A stretch of DNA of 64,000 bases from Lutibacter sp. A64 (GCF_022429565.1 NZ_CP092487.1:1940001-2004000), one strand, 5' to 3'; numbered from the stretch's first letter, positions 9,775 through 19,346 are shown. Notes: generated by a model from the sequence alone, not told the origin. Made by a program: numbers and translations.

Positions 9775-10458
9775 ATGAAAAAAATTATTTTAAACATCGG
9801 AATTCCTCTAACATTTTTATTAGTAGCTGTCTTAATAATTGGCCCAGCTTGTAATGATGGCTTTGCTTACTATTATCCAGATGCTGATAATGATGGGTTT
9901 GGAGATTCCACTGCAAATTCAACAGCATTTCAAGTTAACGACCCTATCCCAGATGGTTATGTTGAAAATCATACAGATTGTGATGATACAAATGCAGCTA
10001 TATATCCTGGCGCAACAGAAGTACCAGACAATTTAACTGATGAAGATTGTAATGGGCAAATAGCAATTACTTTTTATGCAGATAAAGACGAAGATGGTTT
10101 TGGAAACCCTGATAGCCCCGTTGTATTTGAAATTGACGATTACGATAGTGAAGCACCAAACGGTTTCTCTTGGGTTGCAGGAGATTGCGATGATGATAAT
10201 TATAATGTAAATCCAAAAGTAGATGAAATTAGAGGAAATGATATAGATGATAATTGCGATGGTGAAATTGATATTGTTGAATACTATATAGATGAAGATG
10301 GAGATGGTTACGGATCTCAAAATTTTGCAGCTGCAGATGATGGTGTAACCAACAACCTAGATTGTGATGACAACAATGCTAAAGTACATCCTTTTACAAA
10401 AGAATTAAAAGATGGTATTGATAACGATTGTGATGGTATTATTGATGAAATAATTTAA
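9775..10458 (+). CDS. MopE-like protein with metal-binding Asp-rich repeats, putative lipoprotein
   Basis: A 227-residue acidic exported protein. The N-terminus has a Lys pair, a long hydrophobic stretch and then GPAC at residues 23-26, a poor but possible lipobox with Pro at -2. The rest is three repeats of the pattern YxDxDxDGFG/DGYG followed by DCDDxNxxxxP...E..DxxDxDCxGxID, the 'putative metal-binding motif' of the MopE family, which binds calcium or copper. The Asp ladders (DADNDGFGD, DKDEDGFGN, DEDGDGYGS) look like calcium loops. It follows the Lgt-like gene by 6 bases. Probably a surface or periplasmic metal-binding protein; the ligand is not shown by the sequence. Confidence 0.8.
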   Translation: MKKIILNIGIPLTFLLVAVLIIGPACNDGFAYYYPDADNDGFGDSTANSTAFQVNDPIPDGYVENHTDCDDTNAAIYPGATEVPDNLTDEDCNGQIAITFYADKDEDGFGNPDSPVVFEIDDYDSEAPNGFSWVAGDCDDDNYNVNPKVDEIRGNDIDDNCDGEIDIVEYYIDEDGDGYGSQNFAAADDGVTNNLDCDDNNAKVHPFTKELKDGIDNDCDGIIDEII

Positions 10459-10545
10459 ACCTAAGCTTTATTAACAACTTAAGAACATACAATTATAACT
10501 GATTTAATAGTATATTTAAATCTTAAAACTATTTTACCAAACCTA

Positions 10546-13383
10546 TTGAAAAAAATTAAACTCCATATCACTATATTTTTCACTTTAGTTATGTGGAGTT
10601 TTTCTTTTGCGCAACAGTTTACCAATTATTCTATTAAAGATGGTTTACCAAGTAATCACATTTATACTATCCGGCAAGACACAAAAGGTTTTCTATGGTT
10701 TTTAACCGATAAAGGAATGGTTAGATATAACGGTAGTGAATTTAAAAACTTTACAACTAAAAACGGGCTTCCAAAAAATGATGTTTGGGATGCATTTACA
10801 ACACCCGATTCTAAAGTATGGTACATAACAAAAACTACAGAGTTAGGTTATATAGAAAACGATAGTGTATTTTCTTTCCCAACTAAAAATGAAGGAGAAA
10901 TTATGAATCCTATTTTTTCTAGTCAAATTGGAGAAAAAATATATCCCACCGGACCAACCAAAACTTATGCATTAAAAAACAATAAGTGGGAAATTATTCT
11001 GAATAATATAGGGGCTAAAGATCGAATAAATATTATACATCCTAGTGTAAAGTATTTAAAACTTACAAAGCTTCAAGATACCCTAAAAATAATTAATCAT
11101 AAAAATTCAGTAATAAAAAAACTCACTAATAAACCTTATATAAACGTATTAGCAAGAAGAAAACAATTAAATGATTCTCTTTATTGTTGGGTAACTGAAA
11201 ATGATTATCTAATCCTTAATTTAAACACTTTAAAACTAAGGTTTTCAACTTTTAAAGATGAAATAGGTTTAGAAAAGGCAAAACACGCTAGAATAAATAT
11301 AATTAATAATAAAATTCAAATTTCTGGAACTGGTTTTGTAGGTTTTTTAGACAAAGAGCTACATATAAAAGATGCTTATTTGTTTCCTAAACACATAGAC
11401 TCCCATTTTGCAATTGTAGATAAAACAAATACTATTTGGCTTGCTACATTTTCTAATGGAATTTATAAACTACCCTATGTTAAAAGAAATATAACATATT
11501 TAAATAATCTAAATACGAGCAAGTTAAGCATTATAAATAACGAGCTTTATACCAATATTTATAATAAAGGTTTTTATAAATTTAATTCTAAAATAAATAG
11601 TTTCGAGCAATTTTTAAAAATAGAAGACTATACTTTTAAACCAACGGAAATTAAAGAATTAAATACTTCTTTTTTCCCTTCAAAATTTACTATTAGCACT
11701 TTAAAAAACAATGTTTTAAAAACTATTGACTATAGAAATACTAGACTAATTACCAACCCATTATCCTATAATATCGTATATTTTAAAAATAATTTATACG
11801 GTCTTTTCCCCTTCGGATTAAATAGAATTAACCCTTCAACTTTAGAAATTGAAAAAGAATTCTACCAATCGGGTTGTAATTTTCTTATTAAATTCAAAAA
11901 CCGATTATTGATAGCCACCAATAATGGATTAAAAGAATATAAAAACGACACCATTAAGAGCATAAATTTTACCAATCAAGCCTTTGAAAAATCTATTTTA
12001 TCTATCAACAATATTTCAGAAAAACTCCTTTTATTAAATACGGATGGCTTTGGAAGTTTTATTACCGACTTAAAAACAATAAATCGTTTACCAAATTCTA
12101 ATTTTTTAATTGTTGAGAATGCTTTTGTAGAAAAAAATCAACTTTGGTTAGCTACTAATGAAGGTGTTTACAAATACACTAACTATAAATTAGAAACCAT
12201 TATAAACGCCAATAACGGTTTACCTTCAAATAATATAAATGACGTATTAATACATAAAAATAAAATTTTTATTAGCACTAATAATGGAGTTGCAATTCTG
12301 CCAAAAGACCAAAAAAACATTTCTCAATTTTTAAAAATTTACATAGAAAAAGCAGCTTATAACGGTAGTAAAATAAACAACCATAAACGTACTTTTAAAT
12401 ACATAAAAGATAACAATACAACGTTTTCTATTGCTAGTATAAATTTTAATGAAAACAATAAAGATTTTACGTATCAATACAAATTACATCCAGTTCAAAA
12501 AAATTGGATTACTACTAAATCTAACAACATTAATTTTACCGATTTAGAACCAAACAATTACACTTTAGAAGTAAAATCCAACAACCATTCAGAAAATTAT
12601 AGTTTTCAAATAACGGCATTGTGGTATCAACGTTCTATTTCTAAATTTTTAATTTTCTTTCTTATTTTAGGAACTTTAATTTTAATTTTATTTAAAATTA
12701 GAGACAGAGAACTTACTAAAAAAACGAATAAAATAAAAGCTCAAAAAAAATTAGCTGAATACGAATTACACGCCTTACGTTCGCAAATGAACCCTCATTT
12801 TGTATTTAATTCACTCAATTCTATTCAATACTATATTACTAAAAATGAAATTGAATTATCTGAAAAATATTTGGTTCGGTTTTCACGATTAATTAGAAAG
12901 TTCTTCGATTTCTCACGAGATAAATTTATTTCTCTAGAACAAGAAATTTCATTATTAAACAACTATTTAGAAATTGAAAAAATGCGCTTTGGAGATGAGT
13001 TTAATTATAAATTTAATATTGATAAGAACCTTAATTTAAACGATCAAAAAATTCCTTCAATGCTTTTACAACCTATTGTAGAAAACTCTGTAAACCACGG
13101 TTTATTTCACAATGAAGGAAAAGGAACTATTCTAATAAATTTTAAACATCAAGCAATTAATCAATACACTGTTGAAATTATAGATAATGGTGTTGGATTA
13201 AAAAAAGCAAAACAAATTAAAGACCAATCTATAAAAACTCACATTTCTAAATCTAGCGATATTATTAAAGATCGCATACATTTACTAAACCAATCACACG
13301 AATGGTTTGTAACTTATAATATTTACGAAATTGAAAATAATGGTGGAACTTGTGTAAAACTAACTTTTAAAAACAATGAATAA
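10546..13383 (+). CDS. Two-component sensor histidine kinase with periplasmic propeller (LytS/YehU-type kinase)
   Basis: A 945-residue sensor starting at TTG 10546, which directly begins a signal peptide (MKKIKLHITIFFTLVMWSF, cleavage after FAQ). Residues about 25-600 contain Reg_prop propeller repeats (YSIKDGLPSNHIYTIRQD, then FLWFLTDKG; again NNGLPSNNIND). A Y_Y_Y-like domain lies at about 620-690, one membrane helix at about 697-720, and a His_kinase domain with the phospho-acceptor His751 in MNPHFVFNSLNSIQ. An HATPase domain follows with N-box LLQPIVENSVNHG and DNGVGL. The stop overlaps the response-regulator gene by 8 bases, so the two are a cognate pair. The stimulus is unknown; the propeller sensor architecture in this phylum often reads extracellular ligands. 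Confidence 0.9.
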   Translation: MKKIKLHITIFFTLVMWSFSFAQQFTNYSIKDGLPSNHIYTIRQDTKGFLWFLTDKGMVRYNGSEFKNFTTKNGLPKNDVWDAFTTPDSKVWYITKTTELGYIENDSVFSFPTKNEGEIMNPIFSSQIGEKIYPTGPTKTYALKNNKWEIILNNIGAKDRINIIHPSVKYLKLTKLQDTLKIINHKNSVIKKLTNKPYINVLARRKQLNDSLYCWVTENDYLILNLNTLKLRFSTFKDEIGLEKAKHARINIINNKIQISGTGFVGFLDKELHIKDAYLFPKHIDSHFAIVDKTNTIWLATFSNGIYKLPYVKRNITYLNNLNTSKLSIINNELYTNIYNKGFYKFNSKINSFEQFLKIEDYTFKPTEIKELNTSFFPSKFTISTLKNNVLKTIDYRNTRLITNPLSYNIVYFKNNLYGLFPFGLNRINPSTLEIEKEFYQSGCNFLIKFKNRLLIATNNGLKEYKNDTIKSINFTNQAFEKSILSINNISEKLLLLNTDGFGSFITDLKTINRLPNSNFLIVENAFVEKNQLWLATNEGVYKYTNYKLETIINANNGLPSNNINDVLIHKNKIFISTNNGVAILPKDQKNISQFLKIYIEKAAYNGSKINNHKRTFKYIKDNNTTFSIASINFNENNKDFTYQYKLHPVQKNWITTKSNNINFTDLEPNNYTLEVKSNNHSENYSFQITALWYQRSISKFLIFFLILGTLILILFKIRDRELTKKTNKIKAQKKLAEYELHALRSQMNPHFVFNSLNSIQYYITKNEIELSEKYLVRFSRLIRKFFDFSRDKFISLEQEISLLNNYLEIEKMRFGDEFNYKFNIDKNLNLNDQKIPSMLLQPIVENSVNHGLFHNEGKGTILINFKHQAINQYTVEIIDNGVGLKKAKQIKDQSIKTHISKSSDIIKDRIHLLNQSHEWFVTYNIYEIENNGGTCVKLTFKNNE

Positions 13384-14116
13384 AACAACTGCTATAATTG
13401 TTGATGATGAAAAAAATGCTCTGGAAAGTTTAGCTTTAAAAGTTGAAAAATATTTTCCACAAGTAACTATTACGCATAAATTTCAAAACCCCAAATTGGC
13501 ATTAGAAGAAATTAATAATAACCACCCACAATTGTTATTTTTAGATATTGAAATGCCCGTATTAAGCGGATTAGATTTACTTTCTAAAATTGAAAATCCA
13601 AATTTCGAAATCATTTTTGTAACCGCTTATAACCAGTACGCTATTGAGGCCATAAAACATTGCGCCATTGGCTATATAGTTAAACCTATTGATAATGATG
13701 AGTTAAAAAATGCCATAAACAATGCTATAAAAAACATTGAACAAAAAACTGCTTTAGAAAAAAACAGACAATTATTAGAAAACCTAATTTCAAACGGAAA
13801 CTCAACCATTGTAATTCCAACACAAAAAGGGCTTAGTTTTATTAAAATTTCAGATATTATTAGATTTGAAGGCATTGATGGTTATACCAAAATTATACTT
13901 ACAAACTCCACTATTTTAAGCTCCTACAGTATTGGTAAATTTTCTAATTCTCCTAAACTTCACAATTTTTTTTCTATTCATAAATCTCATTTTATAAATT
14001 TAAATGTAGTTTCAGATTTTTTAAATGAAGGCTATGTAATATTAAATAATAATGACAAATTACCTGTTGCTAAAGCCAAAAGAAAAGATTTTTTAGATAA
14101 AATTCATCATATTTAA
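13376..14116 (+). CDS. LytTR-family response regulator
   Basis: A 246-residue regulator. The receiver domain (about 1-125) has the acidic pair D10-D11, the phospho-acceptor Asp57 in LLFLDIEMP, a Thr in VTAYNQYA and Lys103 in YIVKPID. The C-terminal half is a LytTR DNA-binding domain: TQKGLSFIKISDIIRFEG, HKSHFINLNVV and LPVAKAKRKDF. It overlaps the sensor-kinase stop by 8 bases, which implies translational coupling and a matched pair. Likely targets are neighbouring envelope genes, but no LytTR direct-repeat operator could be assigned with confidence. Confidence 0.92.
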   Translation: MNKTTAIIVDDEKNALESLALKVEKYFPQVTITHKFQNPKLALEEINNNHPQLLFLDIEMPVLSGLDLLSKIENPNFEIIFVTAYNQYAIEAIKHCAIGYIVKPIDNDELKNAINNAIKNIEQKTALEKNRQLLENLISNGNSTIVIPTQKGLSFIKISDIIRFEGIDGYTKIILTNSTILSSYSIGKFSNSPKLHNFFSIHKSHFINLNVVSDFLNEGYVILNNNDKLPVAKAKRKDFLDKIHHI

Positions 14117-14189
14117 ATACAAATTAATCTGTAACTAAAATAAAATGTTAAATAAAATTTAATTTCATAAAAAAGAGCCTAAAAGTTTC

Positions 14190-14218
14190 TTGGCATATTT
14201 TTTACTTTGTTAAATTAG
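14190..14218 (+). promoter_or_regulatory. Bacteroidota-type promoter before the thioesterase gene
   Basis: TTG at 14190-14192, an 18-base spacer, then TAAATTAG at 14211-14218, one mismatch from the flavobacterial -7 consensus TAnnTTTG. The predicted transcript starts about 14 bases before ATG 14239. Confidence 0.5.
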
Positions 14219-14238
14219 CACTCTTAAAAAAAATATAA

Positions 14239-14688
14239 ATGAATTTCGAAGTTACTTTTAATACAAAATGGTCAGATTTTGACCCAAACAGACATATGAG
14301 ACATACAGCATATAACGATTATGCTGCTGAAGTTAGAGTTCGCTACTTTCAAGAACACGGTTTATCAATTAACGAATTTGCCAAACTAAATATTGGTCCA
14401 ATTTTATTTAAAGAAGAAACTTCTTTTCTTAAAGAAATCCATATTGGTGAAAACATCACTGTTAAAATGGAACTAGAAGGTGTTTCAAAAGGAATTGAAC
14501 GTTGGCGCTTTAAACACCAAATATTCAATCAAAAAGGTGTGCTTTCTGCTGAAATTAAAGTTTATGGAGCGTGGATAGATTTATACAAACGAAAACTAAC
14601 AACTCCTCCTGCAGAATTTGTTAAGATTTTAGAAGATTTACCTAAAACCGAAAACTTTAAAGAAATACCATTAAAAAGTGAAAAATAG
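14239..14688 (+). CDS. Acyl-CoA thioesterase (hotdog fold, 4HBT family)
   Basis: A 149-residue cytoplasmic protein of the 4HBT/YbgC-like thioesterase superfamily, which hydrolyses acyl-CoA thioesters. The N-terminal signature WSDFDPNRHMRHTAYNDYAA carries the conserved D...H.....Y pattern around the catalytic Asp, then the long helix EVRVRYFQEHG. Length matches the single-domain family. The fatty-acyl substrate cannot be read from sequence. It overlaps the nuclease gene by 11 bases, so the two are translationally coupled although functionally unrelated. Confidence 0.85.
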   Translation: MNFEVTFNTKWSDFDPNRHMRHTAYNDYAAEVRVRYFQEHGLSINEFAKLNIGPILFKEETSFLKEIHIGENITVKMELEGVSKGIERWRFKHQIFNQKGVLSAEIKVYGAWIDLYKRKLTTPPAEFVKILEDLPKTENFKEIPLKSEK

Positions 14689-15472
14689 GAAAACTATTTA
14701 CACACTTGTAACTGTATTTTTTGCCATCCTATTTTTTATTTGGGATAATTATGATTTTGAAGGTTTTGGCAATGACAAAGATAACGTTGTAATAAATACA
14801 ACTAACTTTTTGCCAAGCTCAACAACCGGACAAATAGTTCATCACAATAACTATTCGCTATCTTATAATGAAAAACATGAACAAGCAGAATGGGTTGCTT
14901 ATATTTTAAAAGATTCGCATATTTCTTCTACCAACTTTAAACGTCCTTATTTCGAAAAAGATTCAAAGGTTAAAACTAAAAGTGCGCATTATAAAAACTA
15001 TTCTAATTCTGGATACGATAAAGGGCATTTATGTCCGGCAGGTGATCGAAAATTTTCAAAATCGGCATTCAACGAAACCTTTTTAACCAGCAATATTTCA
15101 CCACAAGAACATCAATTTAATGCTGGTGTTTGGAATAGATTAGAGCAAAAAACAAGATATTGGGCTACAAAATATAAAAATTTATATATTGTTACAGGTG
15201 GTATTTTAGAAAATTCAGCCAAAACTATTGGAAGTGAAAAAGTAACTGTTCCAAATTATTTTTATAAGATTATTTTAGACTTTCAAGAGCCTGAAATTAA
15301 AGCTATAGCTTTTTTAATTCCGCATGAGAATTCTGAAAAAGCCTTGTATAAATTTGTAACTTCAATAGATAAAATAGAAGAACTTACAGGAATTGATTTC
15401 TTTCCAAAGTTAGAAGATTCTGTAGAAAATAAGTTAGAAACTTCTACCAATTATCTTAATTGGAATTTTTAA
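14678..15472 (+). CDS. Secreted DNA/RNA non-specific endonuclease
   Basis: A 264-residue nuclease of the NucA/Serratia type. It begins at GTG 14678 inside the end of the thioesterase gene. Residues 5-23 form a hydrophobic anchor or signal (TIYTLVTVFFAILFFIW). The catalytic motif is YDKGHLCPAGDRK with His117 as general base; the downstream magnesium-ligand region is TFLTSNISPQEHQFNAGVWN, containing the conserved Asn. The family cleaves DNA and RNA without sequence preference, usually outside the cytoplasm, for nutrient scavenging or nucleic-acid clearing. No cognate immunity gene is visible nearby, consistent with an exported scavenging enzyme. Confidence 0.92.
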   Translation: MKNRKTIYTLVTVFFAILFFIWDNYDFEGFGNDKDNVVINTTNFLPSSTTGQIVHHNNYSLSYNEKHEQAEWVAYILKDSHISSTNFKRPYFEKDSKVKTKSAHYKNYSNSGYDKGHLCPAGDRKFSKSAFNETFLTSNISPQEHQFNAGVWNRLEQKTRYWATKYKNLYIVTGGILENSAKTIGSEKVTVPNYFYKIILDFQEPEIKAIAFLIPHENSEKALYKFVTSIDKIEELTGIDFFPKLEDSVENKLETSTNYLNWNF

Positions 15473-15557
15473 AAAAAATAGTTTAGGGTAACAAAACTCA
15501 ATAGTAGTTGATATAGTTGTAAAGAAACAAATTTTACAATCTATAAAAACAACTACT

Positions 15558-15983
15558 ATGAAAACTAAATTATTATTAATCGGAACATTATTTATTACAA
15601 CAATTGCTTTTTCACAAACAAAAAGTACTACAAAAAAAGGCTATACCTATTACAAAAACACAGCTGAAATTTCTAAAAGCAGTAAAATGAACAAAGGAGA
15701 ATTAACCGATGCAATGGAAAAAGATGCTTCCTTAAACAACAGAGTTCTTAATACAGTTAAAACCCCTAAAACAAAGGCTTATATCGTAAACAATGGAACC
15801 ATAGAAGTAAAAGGTGACTTTAAACAAAATGCTCATGAAAAACATTTAAGAAAAAGACCAGGAAGAACTACGTATAAAAAATCTTCAAACAATACTAAAG
15901 GCATCATAGCAGCTCCTAAGACAGCTAAAGCTACAGCAACAGATTATAATAACTCTAGAAGTAATAAAAGTACCCATTACTAG
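15558..15983 (+). CDS. Small basic exported protein of unknown function
   Basis: A 141-residue protein with a clear signal peptide (MKTKLLLIGTLFITTIAFSQ) and a Lys/Ser/Thr/Asn-rich mature part that is strongly basic near residues 92-110 (HEKHLRKRPGRTTYKK). No domain is recognised. It has its own intergenic region upstream (85 bases) and a terminator downstream. Low complexity suggests a small envelope protein or adaptor. I cannot assign a function. Confidence 0.7.
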   Translation: MKTKLLLIGTLFITTIAFSQTKSTTKKGYTYYKNTAEISKSSKMNKGELTDAMEKDASLNNRVLNTVKTPKTKAYIVNNGTIEVKGDFKQNAHEKHLRKRPGRTTYKKSSNNTKGIIAAPKTAKATATDYNNSRSNKSTHY

Positions 15984-16021
15984 AATTCTACTTTAGTTTC
16001 AAACTAACTTACAACTATATT

Positions 16022-16050
16022 AACCTAACAAATTTATATTTGTTAGGTTT
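16022..16050 (+). terminator. Intrinsic terminator after the small exported protein gene
   Basis: AACCTAACAAAT and its complement TATTTGTTAGGTT form a long stem with a tiny loop, followed by TTTTG. It lies 39 bases after the stop at 15983. Confidence 0.75.
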
Positions 16051-16105
16051 TGTAATTTACTATTTTTACAAACAGTGCACGACCTAAAATCTATAGTATT
16101 TACAC

Positions 16106-16136
16106 AAAAAAAGAGTTGGCTTTCACCAACTCTTTT
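16106..16136 (-). terminator. Intrinsic terminator of the galactokinase-symporter unit (can act on both strands)
   Basis: AAAAGAGTTGG pairs with CCAACTCTTTT around a six-base loop. Read on the - strand a run of seven T follows, 23 bases past the symporter stop at 16159. Together with the hairpin at 16022 it isolates the two convergent units. Confidence 0.85.
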
Positions 16137-16158
16137 AACCACTTAATTTATCGTTATT

Positions 16159-17778
16159 TTAATTCCAAAACATTGCATATAATGCTACTAAAACAAGCAT
16201 AATAGCAAAAGCTCCAATATTAAAAACTGGACTTGTTTTAAATAATTGTTTAGTAATTACAATTCCTTTCTCATCATCTTTTCCTTTATGTTGAATTAAA
16301 CTAGTAATAACAATTACTACCATTGTTAATACAGCAGTATATCCCATTTGATCCATAAAAGGCATAGATGTAAACTTAAATGCTACAGCAATTGGAATAG
16401 AAACTAACGCACCAATAATTGCTGCTTTATTTGTTGTTTTTTTCCAAAATAACCCTAACATAAATACAGCTAAAATACCTGGACTTACAATTCCTGTATA
16501 TTCTTGTATAAACTGGAAAGCTTGATCAATTCCACCTAATAATGGTGCCATAACAGAAGCTATAATTAAAGCTACAGCAGCTGAAATTCTACCCATATTT
16601 ACAGTTTGTTTATCACTTGCATTTTTATTGATGTATTGTTTGTAAATATCCATTGTAAAAATGGTTGATGTTGAATTTAACATTGATGCTAAAGACGATA
16701 CAATTGCTGCTGCTAAAGCTGCAAATGCTACACCTTTCATACCGGTTGGTAAAAATTGTAACAACCAAGGATATGCTTTATCGGCTTGTTCTAAGGTTGG
16801 TAAATTATGCAATCCATCCGCACCTAATCTTGCCATAATTGCTGGATCATTAACCATAACATACGCTGCAATACCTGGAACAACAACTATAACAGGTATA
16901 ATTAATTTTAAACCTGCCGCTAATAAAATCCCTTTTTGTGATTCTCTTAATGATTTTGCCGCTAAAGTTCTTTGAATAATATACTGATTGAAACCCCAAT
17001 AATATAAGTTTGCAACCCACATACCACCTAATAAAACACCAACTCCTGGCAACATATCGTAGTATTTATCCGATTCATCAAAAATCATTGTAAAACGTTC
17101 TGGCGTAGCTTCATAAACAGTTTTCATACCTGCAATAATACCTTCTCCATCAGACACCGTATTTAAAGCAATATACGTAGTTACTAAACCACCTAAAACT
17201 AAAAACACCACTTGAATAACATCGGTCCAAGCAACCGCTGATAGTCCTCCGTATAATGAATAAGCAGCAGCAAATAATGCCAAACCAATTACACCATACA
17301 TCATTGGTATACCCATAATAGTCTCTAAAGCTAGAGAACCCAAATATAATACAGATGCTAAGTTTACAAATACGTATAAGGCAATCCAAAAAATTGCTAA
17401 AATTGTTTTTAAATTCGTTGAAAATCGTTTTTCAACAAATTCTGGTATGGTATACAAGCCTTTTTCAATAAAAATAGGTAAGAAATATTTACCCACAATA
17501 ATTAAAGTTATGGCAGCCATCCACTCGTAAGAGGCAATTGCCAATCCTAAGGCAAAACCGGAACCAGACATTCCAATAAATTGCTCTGCTGAAATATTTG
17601 CAGCAATTAAACTAGTACCAATAGCCCACCAAGGTAAACTTTTACTAGCTAAGAAATAATCTTCCGCATTCTTTTCATGCCCTTTTTTATCTCTGGAAAC
17701 CCATAATCCCACTCCTAAAATTAAAACGGCATAGGCAATGAAAATGATGTAATCCCAAAATTCGAAATGTGTTGTCAT
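16159..17778 (-). CDS. Sodium/sugar symporter (SSS family, vSGLT-like)
   Basis: A 539-residue polytopic inner-membrane protein of the sodium:solute symporter family. The N-terminal helix is followed by EDYFLASKSLPWWAIG, a typical SSS segment, and by ISAEQFIGMSGSGFALG. The family signature YGGLSAVAWTDVIQ is intact and about 14 membrane segments are visible, as in SGLT transporters. It follows galactokinase on the same strand with a 163-base gap, which supports galactose (or a related hexose) as substrate, taken up with sodium ions. The end is marked by a strong terminator at 16106-16136. Confidence 0.9.
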   Translation of the reverse strand: MTTHFEFWDYIIFIAYAVLILGVGLWVSRDKKGHEKNAEDYFLASKSLPWWAIGTSLIAANISAEQFIGMSGSGFALGLAIASYEWMAAITLIIVGKYFLPIFIEKGLYTIPEFVEKRFSTNLKTILAIFWIALYVFVNLASVLYLGSLALETIMGIPMMYGVIGLALFAAAYSLYGGLSAVAWTDVIQVVFLVLGGLVTTYIALNTVSDGEGIIAGMKTVYEATPERFTMIFDESDKYYDMLPGVGVLLGGMWVANLYYWGFNQYIIQRTLAAKSLRESQKGILLAAGLKLIIPVIVVVPGIAAYVMVNDPAIMARLGADGLHNLPTLEQADKAYPWLLQFLPTGMKGVAFAALAAAIVSSLASMLNSTSTIFTMDIYKQYINKNASDKQTVNMGRISAAVALIIASVMAPLLGGIDQAFQFIQEYTGIVSPGILAVFMLGLFWKKTTNKAAIIGALVSIPIAVAFKFTSMPFMDQMGYTAVLTMVVIVITSLIQHKGKDDEKGIVITKQLFKTSPVFNIGAFAIMLVLVALYAMFWN

Positions 17779-17941
17779 ATTAATATGTATAGTTTAGTTA
17801 AAATATTCTTTTTAAGTTTATATATAATTTCTTTATTTTTTTGACCAAACGAATTTAGTTATTTTCTTTAATTAATTATTACTTTTAACAATTATTAAAT
17901 TTTAAAATTAACCTAAGCCGTTAAACCTCAAATTAATTTAA

Positions 17942-19078
17942 TTATAATACAATAGCAGTTCCTTCACTAGGATTTGCCTCAAAAGCTGTTAATTTAATAT
18001 TAAACTTATTAAAATAAGCTTCTGAAGCTGCTGCAATAAAATCTTCAACAGCATCTTCGTGAATAATATTAATTGTACAACCACCAAAGCCTCCACCCAT
18101 CATACGAGCTCCGATAATTGTATCGTATTTTTTAGAAAAATCTACTAGAAAATCTAATTCTTCACAACTAACTTCATACAAATTAGATAAACCATCATGT
18201 GTTGCATACATATTTGCTCCTAAAACAGCAAGTTTATCATTTTTTAAAGCTTCTACAGAATCTAAAACACGTGTTTTTTCTTCAACAACATAAGTACACT
18301 TATTGTACATATCTTCAGTAAATACAGTTTTAAATTCGGCTAACATTTCAGAAGAAACATCGCGTAACGATTGTACTTCAGGGTATTGTTTTTGAATAAT
18401 AGCAACACCTTGTTCACATAAACTTCTACGTTTATTATACTCTCCATCTGCTAAATTATGCGATACGTTTGTATTAAGTAATAATATTTTATAAGGTTTA
18501 ATATGAATTGGCACATGTTCGTATTCTAAAGATTGACAATCTAATAGAATTACATGACCAGCTTTACTCATTACAGAAGCAAATTGATCCATAATACCAC
18601 ATTTTGTACCTACATAATTATGTTCAGCTCTTTGCCCTATTTCAACAAGCGTTATTCTAGGCAATCCCAATTCAAATAATTCATTTAAACCAAAAGCTAT
18701 ACCGCATTCTAAAGCTGCAGATGAACTAATACCAGAACCAACAGGAATATCACTGGTAAAAATACAATCAAAACCAGCTAATTTATCTGATAGTTGTTGA
18801 ATTTCATAAATTACACCTAAAATGTAATTTTCCCATTGTTGTTCGCTTGGTTTAACATTATTTAAATTAAAAGTAAAACTGGTATCAAAGTTTTTACTGT
18901 ATACGTTACACGTATCTGTTGTACCATTTTTTTTAAATTTAAATTGAATTTTTTTATCTATCGCTGTTGGAAGTACAAAACCGTTATTATAATCTGTATG
19001 CTCTCCAATTAAATTAATTCTTCCGGGTGAATTAATTGTTAATGTGTAATGCTGCTCATTTAAATCCATCAAAATCAT
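17942..19078 (-). CDS. galK: Galactokinase
   Basis: A 378-residue GHMP kinase that phosphorylates galactose to galactose-1-phosphate, the first step of the Leloir pathway. The galactokinase signature SPGRINLIGEHTDYNNGFVL is at about residues 14-33, the ATP-binding GHMP motif PVGSGISSSAALE in the middle, and MMGGGFGGCTI near the end. Two starts are possible, ATG 19078 (MILMDLNE) and ATG 19069 three codons later. A near-consensus -7 element (TAATTTAG on the - strand, 19126-19133) lies upstream with no clear -33 TTG. galT and galE are not in the window. Confidence 0.95.
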   Translation of the reverse strand: MILMDLNEQHYTLTINSPGRINLIGEHTDYNNGFVLPTAIDKKIQFKFKKNGTTDTCNVYSKNFDTSFTFNLNNVKPSEQQWENYILGVIYEIQQLSDKLAGFDCIFTSDIPVGSGISSSAALECGIAFGLNELFELGLPRITLVEIGQRAEHNYVGTKCGIMDQFASVMSKAGHVILLDCQSLEYEHVPIHIKPYKILLLNTNVSHNLADGEYNKRRSLCEQGVAIIQKQYPEVQSLRDVSSEMLAEFKTVFTEDMYNKCTYVVEEKTRVLDSVEALKNDKLAVLGANMYATHDGLSNLYEVSCEELDFLVDFSKKYDTIIGARMMGGGFGGCTINIIHEDAVEDFIAAASEAYFNKFNIKLTAFEANPSEGTAIVL

Positions 19079-19346
19079 TTTTTATTAATAATAAATGTTT
19101 TTTTTACGTTTATTAATTTCAGTCGCTAAATTACATATTTTTTGGTAAAAAAAATCATAAAAATTATAGAATTTAGAAATAAATTTTATGAAAAAAAGCG
19201 ATTTAAAGTTAATTAACCACTTTTAACTACCAATTAAGCACATATAGACAACTCAATTACCTACTTATCAAACAATTAAAAGATTAAAATATGGCATTTT
19301 AACATTAAACTTAAAATTGGAAACATTTCATTATTTGAAAAATTCA

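Noticed and set aside
10033-10320. 95-codon Ile-rich frame on the - strand
   Set aside because: It is the antisense image of the Asp-rich MopE repeats and has no independent coding signal.
14678-15472. Nuclease toxin of a polymorphic toxin system
   Set aside because: No toxin N-terminal domain, repeat region or immunity gene is present; it is a standard exported NucA-type nuclease.
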